From contig NZ_FXAK01000001.1 in assembly GCF_900177515.1 (NCBI RefSeq), positions 248,001-312,000 of the forward strand: a stretch of 64,000 nucleotides of DNA. Reading direction: 5' to 3'. A program made the translations under genes and the position numbers. This document shows positions 1 to 7,989 of the stretch, one piece after another. Position 1 is the stretch's first letter; each line of letters opens with the position of its first letter. The DNA is from Azospirillum oryzae. GTDB lineage: Bacteria > Pseudomonadota > Alphaproteobacteria > Azospirillales > Azospirillaceae. The notes under the pieces are model-generated. The model was not told the DNA's origin and did no database searches. It saw only the letters and a program-made list of their open reading frames with translations.

Positions 1-60
1 CACGATGCCCACCAGCGCGAAGGCCATGAACTGCTGCAGGGTCATCGGGTGTCCGTCCAT
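1..60 (-). CDS. LysE-family amino-acid exporter, N-terminal fragment
   Basis: The reverse strand reads MDGHPMTLQQFMAFALVGIV off the left edge, so only the first 20 codons are present. Hydrophobic openings of the kind MTL-QF-AFAL are typical of LysE/RhtB exporters, inner-membrane proteins that export amino acids. The second Met at 45 fits that family's usual start better and has a GGACGG purine tract just upstream; the Met at 60 is the alternative. Identification rests on very few residues and is tentative. Confidence 0.4.
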   Translation of the reverse strand, partial: MDGHPMTLQQFMAFALVGIV

Positions 61-329
61 TGATGTCGCCCGCTTGTAACCCCCCGGCACCCCGCTGGTT
101 CCCGCAGCGCCCGCGCTTGGGCCTCGAAGGCCGGTCGTCGCCCTCTCGAATCGACAATTCCGGCGCGGTTCCACAGAAGACGTCTTTTCCCGGACCGAGT
201 GCCGGGAACTTGGGCTGCTTTGTCGAGTTGTACTGGACAGGTCTTGCGGGCGGTCGCCGCAACCAGCTTTTCACGCAGATCCTCCTGAGGACTGCAGGAT
301 TTTCCGGAACATTTGGACGGAGTGAACCC

Positions 330-647
330 ATGCGACACATTCTCATCCTTGCTGCCGCCGCCGTGCCCCTGATGCTTGCGGGCTGTGCTTCCGAAAACAG
401 CAGCAGCTATGGAACCTCCGGCAGCACGGGAACGAGCCAGCAGACGATCTCGCCGAACGAGCCCGGCATGGGCGAGAGCAAGACCCGCAAGTCGCTGAAC
501 GATTCCAGCCAGGCCGGAACGGGGGCCAGCGGCATGGCCTACGACAACAACAAGACGGTTTCGCCGGATGAGCCCGGCATGGGCGAGAGCAAGACCCGCA
601 AGTCGCTGCCGAACACCGCCGGGAACTCCTCTTCCTCGTCCTGGTAA
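330..647 (+). CDS. small lipoprotein with duplicated SP(N/D)EPGMGESKTRKSL motif
   Basis: A 105-residue protein opening with a lipoprotein signal peptide (MRHILILAAAAVPLMLAGC) whose LAGC lipobox makes Cys19 the predicted lipidated residue. The mature part is Ser/Thr/Gly-rich and carries two near-identical copies of SPNEPGMGESKTRKSL, at about residues 43-58 and 81-96, joined by a flexible linker. An upstream in-frame extension exists, but the signal peptide fixes the start at 330. It is monocistronic and followed at once by a strong terminator. The family is not recognised; a small outer-membrane or periplasmic stress or envelope lipoprotein is plausible. Confidence 0.7.
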   Translation: MRHILILAAAAVPLMLAGCASENSSSYGTSGSTGTSQQTISPNEPGMGESKTRKSLNDSSQAGTGASGMAYDNNKTVSPDEPGMGESKTRKSLPNTAGNSSSSSW

Positions 648-660
648 GGACCGGCAGGAA

Positions 661-690
661 AAGGCCCCCGCACCATTGCGGGGGCCTTTT
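661..690. terminator. bidirectional Rho-independent terminator
   Basis: A perfect 12-bp stem (AAGGCCCCCGCA / TGCGGGGGCCTT) with a 4-base loop is followed by T residues and preceded by an A run. It can therefore end both the lipoprotein gene and the convergent LysR gene. Confidence 0.85.
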
Positions 691-717
691 CCTTGCCCGG
701 ACGGCGGCCAGCCCGCT

Positions 718-1611
718 CTAGCAATGCGAACCGCCGAACACCTCCGTCAGCCAGTCGATGAACACCCTTAACCGCGAAGACAGATGGCGGTTCTGCGGAT
801 AGACCACCGACACCGGCATCATCGGCGGTGGGAAGGCTTCCAATATCGGGACCAGCTGTCCGGCGGCGATCTGGTGCTCCACGCGATAGCGCGGGACCTG
901 GATCAGTCCCAACCCCGCGACAGCCGACGCCGTGTAGATCTCCGCCCCGCGGACGACCACATCATAGGGCAATTGAACCTCCCAGTTCCGCTCCGGCGTC
1001 GTGAACTCCATCGGATAGGATTGCCCGGTGGCCGAGGCGGCATAGCCGACCATCCGGTGACCGTCCAGATCGTCCGGTGTCGACGGGATGCCATGACGGT
1101 CGAGATAGGCGGGGCTCGCCAGGGTCGATTGCTCGAACAGCGTGATGCGGCGGCCGATCAGGGAAGAGTCGGACAGATCGCCGGCCCGCACGACGCAATC
1201 GACCCCTTCGGTGATGAGGTCCACCATCCGGTCGCCTTCGCTGAGGTTCAGTGAAATCCCCGGATAGCGCGCCATGAACGCAGGCAGCGCCGGCAGGATG
1301 AAGAACCGCGCGATGGTCCCCTGCATGTCGACGCGGAGCGGCCCCCTGGGCTCGGCGTTCCTGAAGACGCTCTGCATCTCGTCGAGATCGGCGAGGAGCC
1401 GAAGGCAGCGCTCATGGTAGAGCGAGCCGTCCAGCGTCGGCCGGACTTTGCGTGTCGTCCGCTCCAACAGCCGGACGCCGAGATTTGCCTCCAGGCGCTG
1501 GATCGCATGCGTGGCGGTCGGGCGCGGAACCTGCAGATCCCGCGCGGCCTGAGCGAAACTCCCACGTTCGACGATCCTGACGAACAGACGCATGACGTCG
1601 ATGCGATCCAT
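718..1611 (-). CDS. LysR-family transcriptional regulator
   Basis: A 297-residue LysR-type regulator, the usual length. Residues 1-60 form the winged helix-turn-helix (MDRIDVMRLFVRIVERGSF, then AARDLQVPRPTATHAIQRLE), and the rest is a substrate-binding-like effector domain. The gene is divergent from the tautomerase-SDR-SDR operon that starts at 1761, with about 150 bases between. By the usual arrangement for this family it probably controls that operon and itself. The effector is unknown. Confidence 0.9.
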   Translation of the reverse strand: MDRIDVMRLFVRIVERGSFAQAARDLQVPRPTATHAIQRLEANLGVRLLERTTRKVRPTLDGSLYHERCLRLLADLDEMQSVFRNAEPRGPLRVDMQGTIARFFILPALPAFMARYPGISLNLSEGDRMVDLITEGVDCVVRAGDLSDSSLIGRRITLFEQSTLASPAYLDRHGIPSTPDDLDGHRMVGYAASATGQSYPMEFTTPERNWEVQLPYDVVVRGAEIYTASAVAGLGLIQVPRYRVEHQIAAGQLVPILEAFPPPMMPVSVVYPQNRHLSSRLRVFIDWLTEVFGGSHC

Positions 1612-1760
1612 AGCCGGCCCGCGCGATTGTTAATCCCAGCGAAATGGTGATGTCGAATTCGCCGGTCTACCCCGGAACTGCAAAACGGACGAATTTCGGT
1701 CCCAGGAGCAGCGGCCGACCGAGGCGCTGCTCGTCGATCACCCCCGCAGGAGCGAAGACC

Positions 1761-1973
1761 ATGCCGTTCGTCAATTTCAAGGTCCCCGAGGCCGCGCTGA
1801 ACCGTGCCCAGAAGGAAGAAATCGTCCATCGCACCACCGCGATGCTTGTCGAGTATTTCTCGGAGGCCGCCCGCCCGCACACCATGGTCCTGATCGAGGA
1901 AGTCAAGGACGGCGGCTATGCCCGCGCCGACGAGGTGTTCGTGATCCCGGAAGCCTATCGGGCGAAGGATTGA
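1761..1973 (+). CDS. 4-oxalocrotonate tautomerase family protein
   Basis: A 70-residue protein starting MPFVNFKVPEA. After Met removal the N-terminal Pro is the catalytic general base that defines the tautomerase superfamily, and the length matches the small oligomeric 4-OT class. The start is supported by CAGGAGCG about 8 bases upstream; an ATG further up in frame (1644) gives a non-homologous extension and is rejected. It is the first gene of an operon with two short-chain dehydrogenases, which suggests keto/enol isomerisation of a metabolite then oxidised or reduced by them. The substrate is unknown. Confidence 0.8.
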   Translation: MPFVNFKVPEAALNRAQKEEIVHRTTAMLVEYFSEAARPHTMVLIEEVKDGGYARADEVFVIPEAYRAKD

Positions 1974-2020
1974 AAGCGGCCGGACACCACCACCCGCAAC
2001 AGGATTGAGGGAGCAGGACA

Positions 2021-2761
2021 ATGACGTCATCAACGAACCGTGTCGCGATCGTCACCGGAGCATCCCGCGGCATCGGCGCCGCCATCGCCCGGCGGCTGGC
2101 GAAGGACGGCCTCGCGGTCGTCATCAACTATGCCGGCAGCGCCGATGCCGCCGGCAAGCTGGTCGAGGAGATCGAGGCGGCCGGCGGCCGGGCCATTCCC
2201 GTCCAGGCCGACGTCGGCGACCCGGCGGCCGTGAAGCGGATGTTCGATGCCGCCGAGGCGGCCTATGGCGGCGTGGACGTGCTGGTGAACAATGCCGGCA
2301 TCATGACGCTTTCACCCATCGCGCAGATGGACGACGCCGCCTTCGACCGGATCATCGCGACCAACCTCAAGGGGACGTTCAACGGGCTGCGCGAGGCGGC
2401 GAACCGGCTGCGCGACGGCGGCCGGATCGTGAATTTCTCCACGAGCGTCGTTGGTCTCTATCAGCCGACCTACGGGGTCTATGCGGCCACGAAGGCTGCG
2501 GTCGAAGCGCTGACGCACATCTTGGCGAAGGAGCTGGGGTCCCGGGGGATCACCGTCAACGCGGTCGCACCCGGCCCGATCGCCACCGAACTCTTCTTCG
2601 AGGGCAAGGATCAGGCCACGCTCGATCGCATCAGGCAGATGATCCCGCTCGGCCGCCTTGGCGAGGTCGACGACATCGCCCGCGTGGTTTCCCTGCTCGT
2701 CGGGCCGGACGGCGGCTGGATCAACGGCCAGACCCTGCGGGCGAACGGCGGCGTGGTCTGA
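2021..2761 (+). CDS. SDR-family NAD(P)-dependent oxidoreductase (classical)
   Basis: A 246-residue classical short-chain dehydrogenase. It has the nucleotide-binding TGASRGIG at residues 12-19, NNAG near residue 90, a catalytic Ser in NFSTSVVG, and the YxxxK pair in YGVYAATK. The C-terminal GGWINGQTLRANGG is the usual end of FabG-like oxidoreductases. It lies 47 bases after the tautomerase and 13 bases before a second SDR gene, so the three are probably co-transcribed. The substrate cannot be read from sequence. Confidence 0.9.
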   Translation: MTSSTNRVAIVTGASRGIGAAIARRLAKDGLAVVINYAGSADAAGKLVEEIEAAGGRAIPVQADVGDPAAVKRMFDAAEAAYGGVDVLVNNAGIMTLSPIAQMDDAAFDRIIATNLKGTFNGLREAANRLRDGGRIVNFSTSVVGLYQPTYGVYAATKAAVEALTHILAKELGSRGITVNAVAPGPIATELFFEGKDQATLDRIRQMIPLGRLGEVDDIARVVSLLVGPDGGWINGQTLRANGGVV

Positions 2762-2774
2762 GGGAGCGGACGAC

Positions 2775-3680
2775 ATGGCACAGGTCATCCTCATCACCGG
2801 CGCATCGAGCGGCTTCGGCCGCCTGATGGCCAATGCCCTGGCCGCATCGGGGCATGTCGTCTACGCGTCGATGCGCGGGCTGAGCGGCAGGAATGCGGAT
2901 CAGGCCGCCGAGATCGCAGCCTATGCGCGGGACCGCAACGTCGATTTGCGGACGGTCGAACTCGACGTGCAGTCCGACGAATCGGCACGATCGGCCGTCG
3001 AGGCCATCATCGCGGAGCATGGCCGGCTCGACGTCCTGATCCACAATGCCGGCCATATGGTGTGGGGTCCGAGCGAGGCATTCACACCCGAACAGCTCGC
3101 CGCGCTTTACGACGTGAACGTGCTCGGCACCCAGCGCGTCAACCGGGCCGCCCTGCCGCACATGCGCAAGGCCCGGCGGGGGCTGGTGCTGTGGATCGGC
3201 AGCAGCAGTGCCGCCGGCGGTGTCCCGCCGATGCTCGGCCCCTATTTCGCGGCCAAGGCCGGCATGGATGCCCTGGCGGTCTGCTACGCCCGCGAACTGG
3301 CCCCGTTCGGCATCGAGACCTCCATCGTCGTTCCCGGCGCCTTCACCAGGGGAACGAACCACTTCGCCCATGCCGGCGCCCCCGACGACAAGGCCCTTGC
3401 GGCGGACTACGAGGCGGGCCTGCCTCCGGGTTTCGCGGAGGCGATGCTGAAGGCGCTCGCCGCGACCGTGCCGGAAACCGCGGATCCCGAGCAGGTCGCC
3501 GACACCGTCGTCGGTGTGGTGAATGCCCCGTTCGGCAAGAGGCCGTTCCGCGTGGTGGTCGATCCGGCCGACGACGGTTCGTCGGTCTCCTACGCGGTGA
3601 TCGACCGGGTGCGTGCGGAATTCCTGCATCGCGTCGGCTTCGCGGATCTGATGCACCCCAATGACTTCGGCGCCTCCTGA
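2775..3680 (+). CDS. SDR-family oxidoreductase
   Basis: A 301-residue short-chain dehydrogenase with TGASSGFG at the N-terminus, the HNAG motif, the SSSAAGG segment and the YFAAK catalytic Tyr/Lys pair. The start at 2775 is preceded by GGGAGCGG; a longer in-frame start inside the previous gene lacks homology and is rejected. It differs from the preceding SDR by a roughly 55-residue longer C-terminus, of the type seen in SDRs acting on larger ketones or alcohols. It is the last gene of the tautomerase/SDR operon and is followed by a large hairpin. Confidence 0.88.
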   Translation: MAQVILITGASSGFGRLMANALAASGHVVYASMRGLSGRNADQAAEIAAYARDRNVDLRTVELDVQSDESARSAVEAIIAEHGRLDVLIHNAGHMVWGPSEAFTPEQLAALYDVNVLGTQRVNRAALPHMRKARRGLVLWIGSSSAAGGVPPMLGPYFAAKAGMDALAVCYARELAPFGIETSIVVPGAFTRGTNHFAHAGAPDDKALAADYEAGLPPGFAEAMLKALAATVPETADPEQVADTVVGVVNAPFGKRPFRVVVDPADDGSSVSYAVIDRVRAEFLHRVGFADLMHPNDFGAS

Positions 3681-3691
3681 AATGTTGTCGG

Positions 3692-3738
3692 CCAGTGCCA
3701 GCCGGTCGATCCGATCCGTATCGACCGGCCGGCACTGG
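3692..3738. terminator. 19-bp inverted repeat after the SDR operon (possible terminator)
   Basis: The arms CCAGTGCCAGCCGGTCGAT and ATCGACCGGCCGGCACTGG pair over 19 bp with one A-C mismatch around a 9-base loop. It starts 12 bases after the SDR stop codon. There is no T-tract, so it is a weak intrinsic terminator, an mRNA 3'-end stabiliser or a protein site. Confidence 0.5.
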
Positions 3739-3847
3739 AGCACGGCGACGATGCCGATGAAAGAACGGACGGCGGCCCACTATTTCAAATACGGGTCATT
3801 GACGCATCCTGCAACTTCGACCCCGGGCAGTATCTCAGTCGATATCC

Positions 3848-3863
3848 GATATTTTAAAATATC
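3848..3863. promoter_or_regulatory. 16-bp perfect AT-rich palindrome upstream of membrane protein gene
   Basis: GATATTTTAAAATATC is a perfect palindrome of pure A/T apart from its ends, in a strongly GC-rich genome, about 110 bases upstream of the gene at 3974. A second GATATCCG lies just before it. It looks like an operator or an easily melted promoter element. Confidence 0.45.
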
Positions 3864-3973
3864 CGTCCGCCTGATCCAAAGGTTATGGGCGGTTTTTCCA
3901 TGGACAGCATTTGAGTGCTCTGACATCGTTCGAATACGAACCTTCACGGGGACGGTGATTGGAGACCAGGGCA

Positions 3974-4381
3974 ATGAAAACCTCATCCACAAGTTTCAGG
4001 GCGGCCTGCCTGTTCGCACTTGCCGGCATCGGCATGGGGATCGGAATGGCCGCATCGCAGGACCACAGCCTGATGCCGGCCCATGCCCACCTCAATCTGC
4101 TGGGCTGGGTGTCGCTCTTCCTGTTCGGCGTCTATTACCGGCTGCATCCGGCGTTGGAGACCAGCCGTCTGGCGATGACCCAGATCGTCGTCTGGTGCGT
4201 CGGCACGGCCTTCCTGACCGCCGCGGTCGCCGCCCTGCATCTCGGCTATTCCGCGTTCGAGCCGGTCGCCGCGGTCAGCTCGCTGCTGCTGCTCGGCGCG
4301 CTCGGGCTCTTCACCCTGCTGGTTTTCCGCTCCGGCAAGCAGACGCAGGCCGCAACGCCGGCCCTGAGGGCCGCGGAGTAA
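3974..4381 (+). CDS. small four-helix membrane protein with HAHLNLLGW motif
   Basis: A 135-residue protein with about four hydrophobic segments: residues 10-28, 37-55, 65-85 and 93-110. The segment PAHAHLNLLGWVSLFLFGVYYR resembles the His-containing helix of haem-copper oxidase subunit I and of small conserved membrane proteins annotated after it; the paired histidines could bind haem or metal. It is too short to be an oxidase by itself. The start at 3974 has GGAGACCAGGG upstream. It is transcribed alone. The family resemblance is from memory of the motif, so the function is open. Confidence 0.65.
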   Translation: MKTSSTSFRAACLFALAGIGMGIGMAASQDHSLMPAHAHLNLLGWVSLFLFGVYYRLHPALETSRLAMTQIVVWCVGTAFLTAAVAALHLGYSAFEPVAAVSSLLLLGALGLFTLLVFRSGKQTQAATPALRAAE

Positions 4382-4445
4382 CCGAAGCCGTCAGAGCCGG
4401 CAGAACGATTTCGGGACGAGTCAGTCCGGGGCAAGCAAGCCGGCG

Positions 4446-4613
4446 TCAGACCGGATGCCCCGGATTGGGAGCCTTCTCGAAGCGCTCGCCCTCGGCGGCC
4501 TTCTTGTTTTCCTCGGTCGTGCGCGGCACCGCTCCGTCGCCTTCGACGGGCGCGGCCGGATCGTGGCCCGCCGGCCGGTCCTGTTCCTGATTCCGCTCTT
4601 TCGTGCCGGACAT
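4446..4613 (-). CDS. small hydrophilic protein of unknown function
   Basis: A 55-residue protein (MSGTKERNQEQDRPAGHD to the end APNPGHPV), highly charged, without hydrophobic segments or cysteines, and probably disordered. CAGGGAG lies at good spacing before the start at 4613, which is the main coding evidence. Small disordered proteins of this type occur in many alphaproteobacteria, but I do not recognise this one. It is convergent with the membrane protein gene and divergent from flgD. Confidence 0.45.
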   Translation of the reverse strand: MSGTKERNQEQDRPAGHDPAAPVEGDGAVPRTTEENKKAAEGERFEKAPNPGHPV

Positions 4614-4738
4614 GGACGGCTCCCTGGGACAGTTGAGGATACAGTCCCCAACCGGCAAAGCATCACGCCGGTTCCGGCCCGCCGCTACGGACCGCCGGGG
4701 ACTTTCATCTCCCTCCGCACTTTCTTGAAAAAATCCGC

Positions 4739-4764
4739 GCCAGCTTTCGCCGGCCGTTCCGTGG
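4739..4764 (+). promoter_or_regulatory. shared flagellar upstream motif, copy 1 (flgD)
   Basis: GCCAGCTTTC, then 10 bases, then CCGTGG, preceded by a run of six A. The same composite, with identical internal spacing, lies before the 7420 gene and before flagellin. Here an A run is followed 15 bases later by GCCGGCCG, which resembles only the first half of a FliA-type -10. It is 121 bases upstream of flgD. Confidence 0.55.
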
Positions 4765-4885
4765 ATAGCCACAGAACGAACGGGGCGGCGCCAGCCCGCC
4801 GCCCATCCCGAAGAGCCATCGGCCTGAACCGCCGCGAAATCCCGCCCGGATTCCGCGAACGGGCCGCGATTGGGTGGAGAAGGCG

Positions 4886-5581
4886 ATGCTGGTCGATTCT
4901 GTCAGCTCTGCAACCGCGACGACCACGACGAGCAGTTCGACGTCGAGCAGCTCGTCCGCCTCGCTGGTCGACAATTACCAGTCCTTCCTGACGCTGCTGC
5001 TGAAGCAGCTGGAGGTGCAGGATCCGACCAACCCGGTGGACGCCAGCACCTACACCACGCAGCTGGTCCAGCTCGCCTCGCTGGAACAGCAGATGTCGAT
5101 CGGCGACAAGCTCGACACGCTGACCAGCACGGTCTCCGACCTCAGCAGCTCGCTGTCCACCGCCCTCGGGTCCGGCAGCAGCGCCGTCAACTACTACGGC
5201 CACACGGTCGAGGCCGAAGGCTCCACCACGCCGATGCAGAACGGCGAGGCGACCTGGGAATACGACCTCGACTCCGCGGCGTCCTCGGTCCAGCTGACCA
5301 TCACCGATTCCGACGGCAACACCGTCTACAGCGACGTCAGCTCCTCCACCGCCGCCGGAACGCACGAGGTGACCTGGGATGGCATCGGCACCGACGGCAA
5401 GAGCTATAGCAGCGGCACCTACACCCTGTCGGTGACCGCGCTCGACGCCAGCGGCAACGCCATCGACACCACCACCCGCTTCAAGGGCACCGTGACCGCG
5501 GTTGACAGTTCCAGCGGCACGGCGGTGCTGAATGTCGGCGGCGTCAGCCTGTCGGCCGACAAGGTGCTGACGCTCTCCTGA
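4886..5581 (+). CDS. flgD: flagellar hook-assembly (hook-capping) protein FlgD
   Basis: A 231-residue protein. FlgD caps the growing hook and lets FlgE subunits polymerise outside the cell. The diagnostic N-terminal block is present: NYQSFLTLLLKQLEVQDPTNPVD, then the QLVQLASLEQQ segment, preceded by a Ser/Thr-rich export tail. The C-terminal half contains an FlgD Ig/tudor-like domain (SVQLTITDSDGNTVYSD, then HEVTWDGIGTDGKSYSSGTYTLSV). The start at 4886 is chosen over a GTG 12 bases earlier because GGAGAAGG then becomes its ribosome site. It opens the flagellar block, 37 bases before flgE. Confidence 0.93.
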   Translation: MLVDSVSSATATTTTSSSTSSSSSASLVDNYQSFLTLLLKQLEVQDPTNPVDASTYTTQLVQLASLEQQMSIGDKLDTLTSTVSDLSSSLSTALGSGSSAVNYYGHTVEAEGSTTPMQNGEATWEYDLDSAASSVQLTITDSDGNTVYSDVSSSTAAGTHEVTWDGIGTDGKSYSSGTYTLSVTALDASGNAIDTTTRFKGTVTAVDSSSGTAVLNVGGVSLSADKVLTLS

Positions 5582-5618
5582 CCCCCTCCCCCGGACATTT
5601 CGAAAGACAGGTGCCGCC

Positions 5619-6929
5619 ATGAGCCTCACCAGCGCGATGTACAGCGCCACGTCCGGGCTGACCGCCCAGAGCAAGGCGCTCGCCAGCATTTCCAGCAACA
5701 TTGCCAATTCCAGCACCACCGGCTTCAAGGGCACGGTGACGGAGTTCACCTCCTACATCAACAAGACCACCACGGTGGACGAGCAGGTCGGCGGCGTCAT
5801 CGCATCGAACACCCGCAGCGTCAGCCGCCAGGGCGAAATCCAGTCGTCGGCGACCACCACCAACATGGCCGTCAACGGCGACGGCTTCTTCGTGGTGTCG
5901 GACAAGACCTCGAGCGGCGGCACCTATTTCACCCGTAACGGCTCCTTCTCCACCGATTCCAACGGCAATCTGGTCAATTCGGAGGGCTACTACCTCTATG
6001 GCTGGGCGGTGAGCGACGACGGCACCGTCAAGGCCAGCAACAAGACTTCCACCGACAGCCTGGAGGCGATCAACCTCACCAGCATCAAGGGCACGCCCAA
6101 GGCGACTTCGACGCTGGACATCGAGGCCAACCTGCCCTCCGACGCCGAGACCGGCGACAGCTTCACCACCGACGTCGAACTGTTCGACGCGCTGGGCAAC
6201 AGCCATTCGGTGACGATGACCTGGAGCAAGACGGCCGACAACACATGGTCGCTCAGCGCCTCCGACCCGACCAGTTCCGCCGACGGCACCACCACCACTG
6301 GCACGATCTCCGGCTTCCCGATCTCGATCACCTTCAACAGCGACGGCTCGCTGGCCGGCGCCACCCAGACCGACAGCAGCGGCACCACGACCAGCGTCGA
6401 TCCATCGGCCATCAGCTTCTCGGTCGGCGGCTGGACCACCGGCGCCAGCGACAGCAGCGTGTCGATGAATCTCGGCAGCGCCGACAGCACGACAGGGCTG
6501 ACACAGTACGCCTCGGGCGAGGACACCGCCGCCATCGGCGACTGGACGGCGACCGGCGACGGCTATGAACCCGGCACGCTGACCGGCACCACCATCGACA
6601 GCAGCGGCGTGGTGCGCGCCACCTTCGACAACGGCGAGACGCGCGCGATCTATCAGATTCCCATCGCGACCTTCGCCAACGCCGACGGGCTGGAGAGCGA
6701 GAGCGGCACCACCTTCACCCAGACCTACGAGTCCGGCAATTACCAGCTGCGCACCGCCGGCGACGGCGCCGCCGGCGAGATCGAGGCGAGTTCGCTCGAA
6801 AGCTCCACGGTGGAGCTGACCGACGAGTTCAGCCGGATGATCGTCGCCCAGCAGGCCTATTCCGCCGCATCCAAGGTGATGACGACGGCGCAGGACATGC
6901 TGGACACGCTGATTTCGATGAAGCGGTGA
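5619..6929 (+). CDS. flgE: flagellar hook protein FlgE
   Basis: A 436-residue protein with the rod/hook-family N-terminus MSLTSAMYSATSGLTAQSKA and the SSNIANSSTTGFKGT motif, a variable Ser/Thr/Gly-rich exposed centre, and the C-terminal helix SRMIVAQQAYSAASKVMTT that coils with the N-terminus in the assembled hook. The length is usual for FlgE. The segment NMAVNGDGFFVV is the conserved FlgE/FlgG core. It lies between flgD and a small unknown gene 4 bases downstream and is exported by the flagellar type III apparatus. Confidence 0.95.
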   Translation: MSLTSAMYSATSGLTAQSKALASISSNIANSSTTGFKGTVTEFTSYINKTTTVDEQVGGVIASNTRSVSRQGEIQSSATTTNMAVNGDGFFVVSDKTSSGGTYFTRNGSFSTDSNGNLVNSEGYYLYGWAVSDDGTVKASNKTSTDSLEAINLTSIKGTPKATSTLDIEANLPSDAETGDSFTTDVELFDALGNSHSVTMTWSKTADNTWSLSASDPTSSADGTTTTGTISGFPISITFNSDGSLAGATQTDSSGTTTSVDPSAISFSVGGWTTGASDSSVSMNLGSADSTTGLTQYASGEDTAAIGDWTATGDGYEPGTLTGTTIDSSGVVRATFDNGETRAIYQIPIATFANADGLESESGTTFTQTYESGNYQLRTAGDGAAGEIEASSLESSTVELTDEFSRMIVAQQAYSAASKVMTTAQDMLDTLISMKR

Positions 6930-6933
6930 CGCC

Positions 6934-7191
6934 ATGACCGCCGCACCGGACGAGGGGTTCGCCCGCGCCGAAGCCCTGCTGCTGGAACACCGCCGGCTGG
7001 TGGTGCAGGCGCGGGCATTGCTGGCGAGGACCGCCACACGGGCGGAACGGCTGGCGATAGCCGACGACCTGATCGCGCTGATCGACGGCCTCGATGTGGA
7101 GAAGCGCGCACTCGGGGCGCGGATCCACCGCGGACGGGTCGCCAATGCTGCGATGAGCGCCTATGGGCGGGCGATGGCGACGCGGCGGTGA
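6934..7191 (+). CDS. small helical protein, possible flagellar export chaperone
   Basis: An 85-residue, strongly helical, Arg/Ala/Leu-rich protein without signal peptide or membrane segment, starting 4 bases after flgE and so almost certainly translated with it. The size, helix content and position recall FlgN/FliT-type chaperones that guard hook-filament proteins before export, but I see no diagnostic motif. A flagellar accessory role is inferred from context only. Confidence 0.6.
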   Translation: MTAAPDEGFARAEALLLEHRRLVVQARALLARTATRAERLAIADDLIALIDGLDVEKRALGARIHRGRVANAAMSAYGRAMATRR

Positions 7192-7213
7192 GCCGTTGGG
7201 CGGGTGTCGGTTT

Positions 7214-7322
7214 CGAGTGCCCCCTCCCCGACCCTCCCCCGCTCCGCGGGAGAGGGTGCCTTACGCGAAGCGGCGGCAGTCCCCTCCACCGCCAAAGGCG
7301 GGGGAGGGTTAGGGTGGGGGCA
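7214..7322. repeat. REP-like intergenic palindromic repeat
   Basis: C-rich arms (CCCCTCCCCGACCCTCCCCC, then GCTCCGCGGGAGAGGG) are followed after a short spacer by the complementary G-rich arm GGCGGGGGAGGGTTAGGGTG. It is a nested palindrome filling the space between two flagellar genes. A related element lies at 28344-28503. Such mosaic repeats are frequent between genes in this group and can fold in mRNA. Confidence 0.7.
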
Positions 7323-7362
7323 TAGGACTGCACATCTCTCGAATTCCTCCCCAAAAAAACCC

Positions 7363-7388
7363 GCCAGCTTTCCCCCCACCCGCCGTGG
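7363..7388 (+). promoter_or_regulatory. shared flagellar upstream motif, copy 2
   Basis: GCCAGCTTTC, 10 bases, CCGTGG, preceded by a run of seven A. It has the same spacing as the copies before flgD and flagellin and lies 31 bases upstream of the gene at 7420, the head of the flgK-flgL run. Confidence 0.55.
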
Positions 7389-7419
7389 AACCAGACATCC
7401 AACACCCGGAGCCAAATCC

Positions 7420-7968
7420 ATGGCGCTCAAGCAGACCCTGCGGAAACCGGCCCCGCCGAAGCCCGTCCTGACCAAGGCCCAGGCACCCACCCACCCCGCC
7501 GAACCAGCCTCCCCCACCATCGTCCTCCGCGTCGACGCGGTGGAGGTGCTGGAGGCCTTCGTCGCCGAACTGGACCGCAGCGCGGCACGTGCCGAGGCCG
7601 CCGTGCGCGAGGGCCGGCCGCGCGACGCGCTGCTGGCGGCCGGCGACATGCAGACGCTGCTGCGGACCTGGAGGGACCGGCTGGACGATGCGCTGGCGCA
7701 GACGCGCAGCAAGCGCGTCTCCCCCACCGTGCGCGGCGCCGCCAAGGCCGCCGCCGACCGCGTGCTGCCGACGTTGGCCGCCCGCATGCGGGAGATCGAG
7801 GCGCAGATCAAGGTGCACCGCGCCCGCCAGAATGCCATCGGCGCCGCCCTGCGCGCGGCATCCACCGCGCCGGCCGGCGTGTATGGCGTCGCCTATGGCG
7901 CTGCGGGGCGCTATGGCGCACGGGTGGCGACGCGCACCACCGGCCATGTCGTCGGTCTGACGGCCTGA
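7420..7968 (+). CDS. unknown helical protein in front of flgK
   Basis: A 182-residue cytoplasmic-looking protein. The first 30 residues are a Pro/Lys-rich tail. Residues 38-145 are predicted helical and rich in Ala, Arg and Glu. The C-terminus has a Gly/Tyr/Ala-rich segment (GVYGVAYGAAGRYGARV). The start at 7420 lies after the repeat element; a longer reading frame runs through that repeat and is rejected. It is 21 bases before flgK, a place where many bacteria encode FlgN, the FlgK/FlgL chaperone. A divergent FlgN-like role is possible but unproven. Confidence 0.65.
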   Translation: MALKQTLRKPAPPKPVLTKAQAPTHPAEPASPTIVLRVDAVEVLEAFVAELDRSAARAEAAVREGRPRDALLAAGDMQTLLRTWRDRLDDALAQTRSKRVSPTVRGAAKAAADRVLPTLAARMREIEAQIKVHRARQNAIGAALRAASTAPAGVYGVAYGAAGRYGARVATRTTGHVVGLTA

Positions 7969-7989
7969 AACGCAGGGGAGGAAGCCGCC

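Noticed and set aside
4728-4756. Full FliA (sigma-28) promoter before flgD.
   Set aside because: Only the A run and the GCCG half of the -10 match at 15-base spacing; the ATAA half is absent, and copy 2 of the motif does not fit at all.
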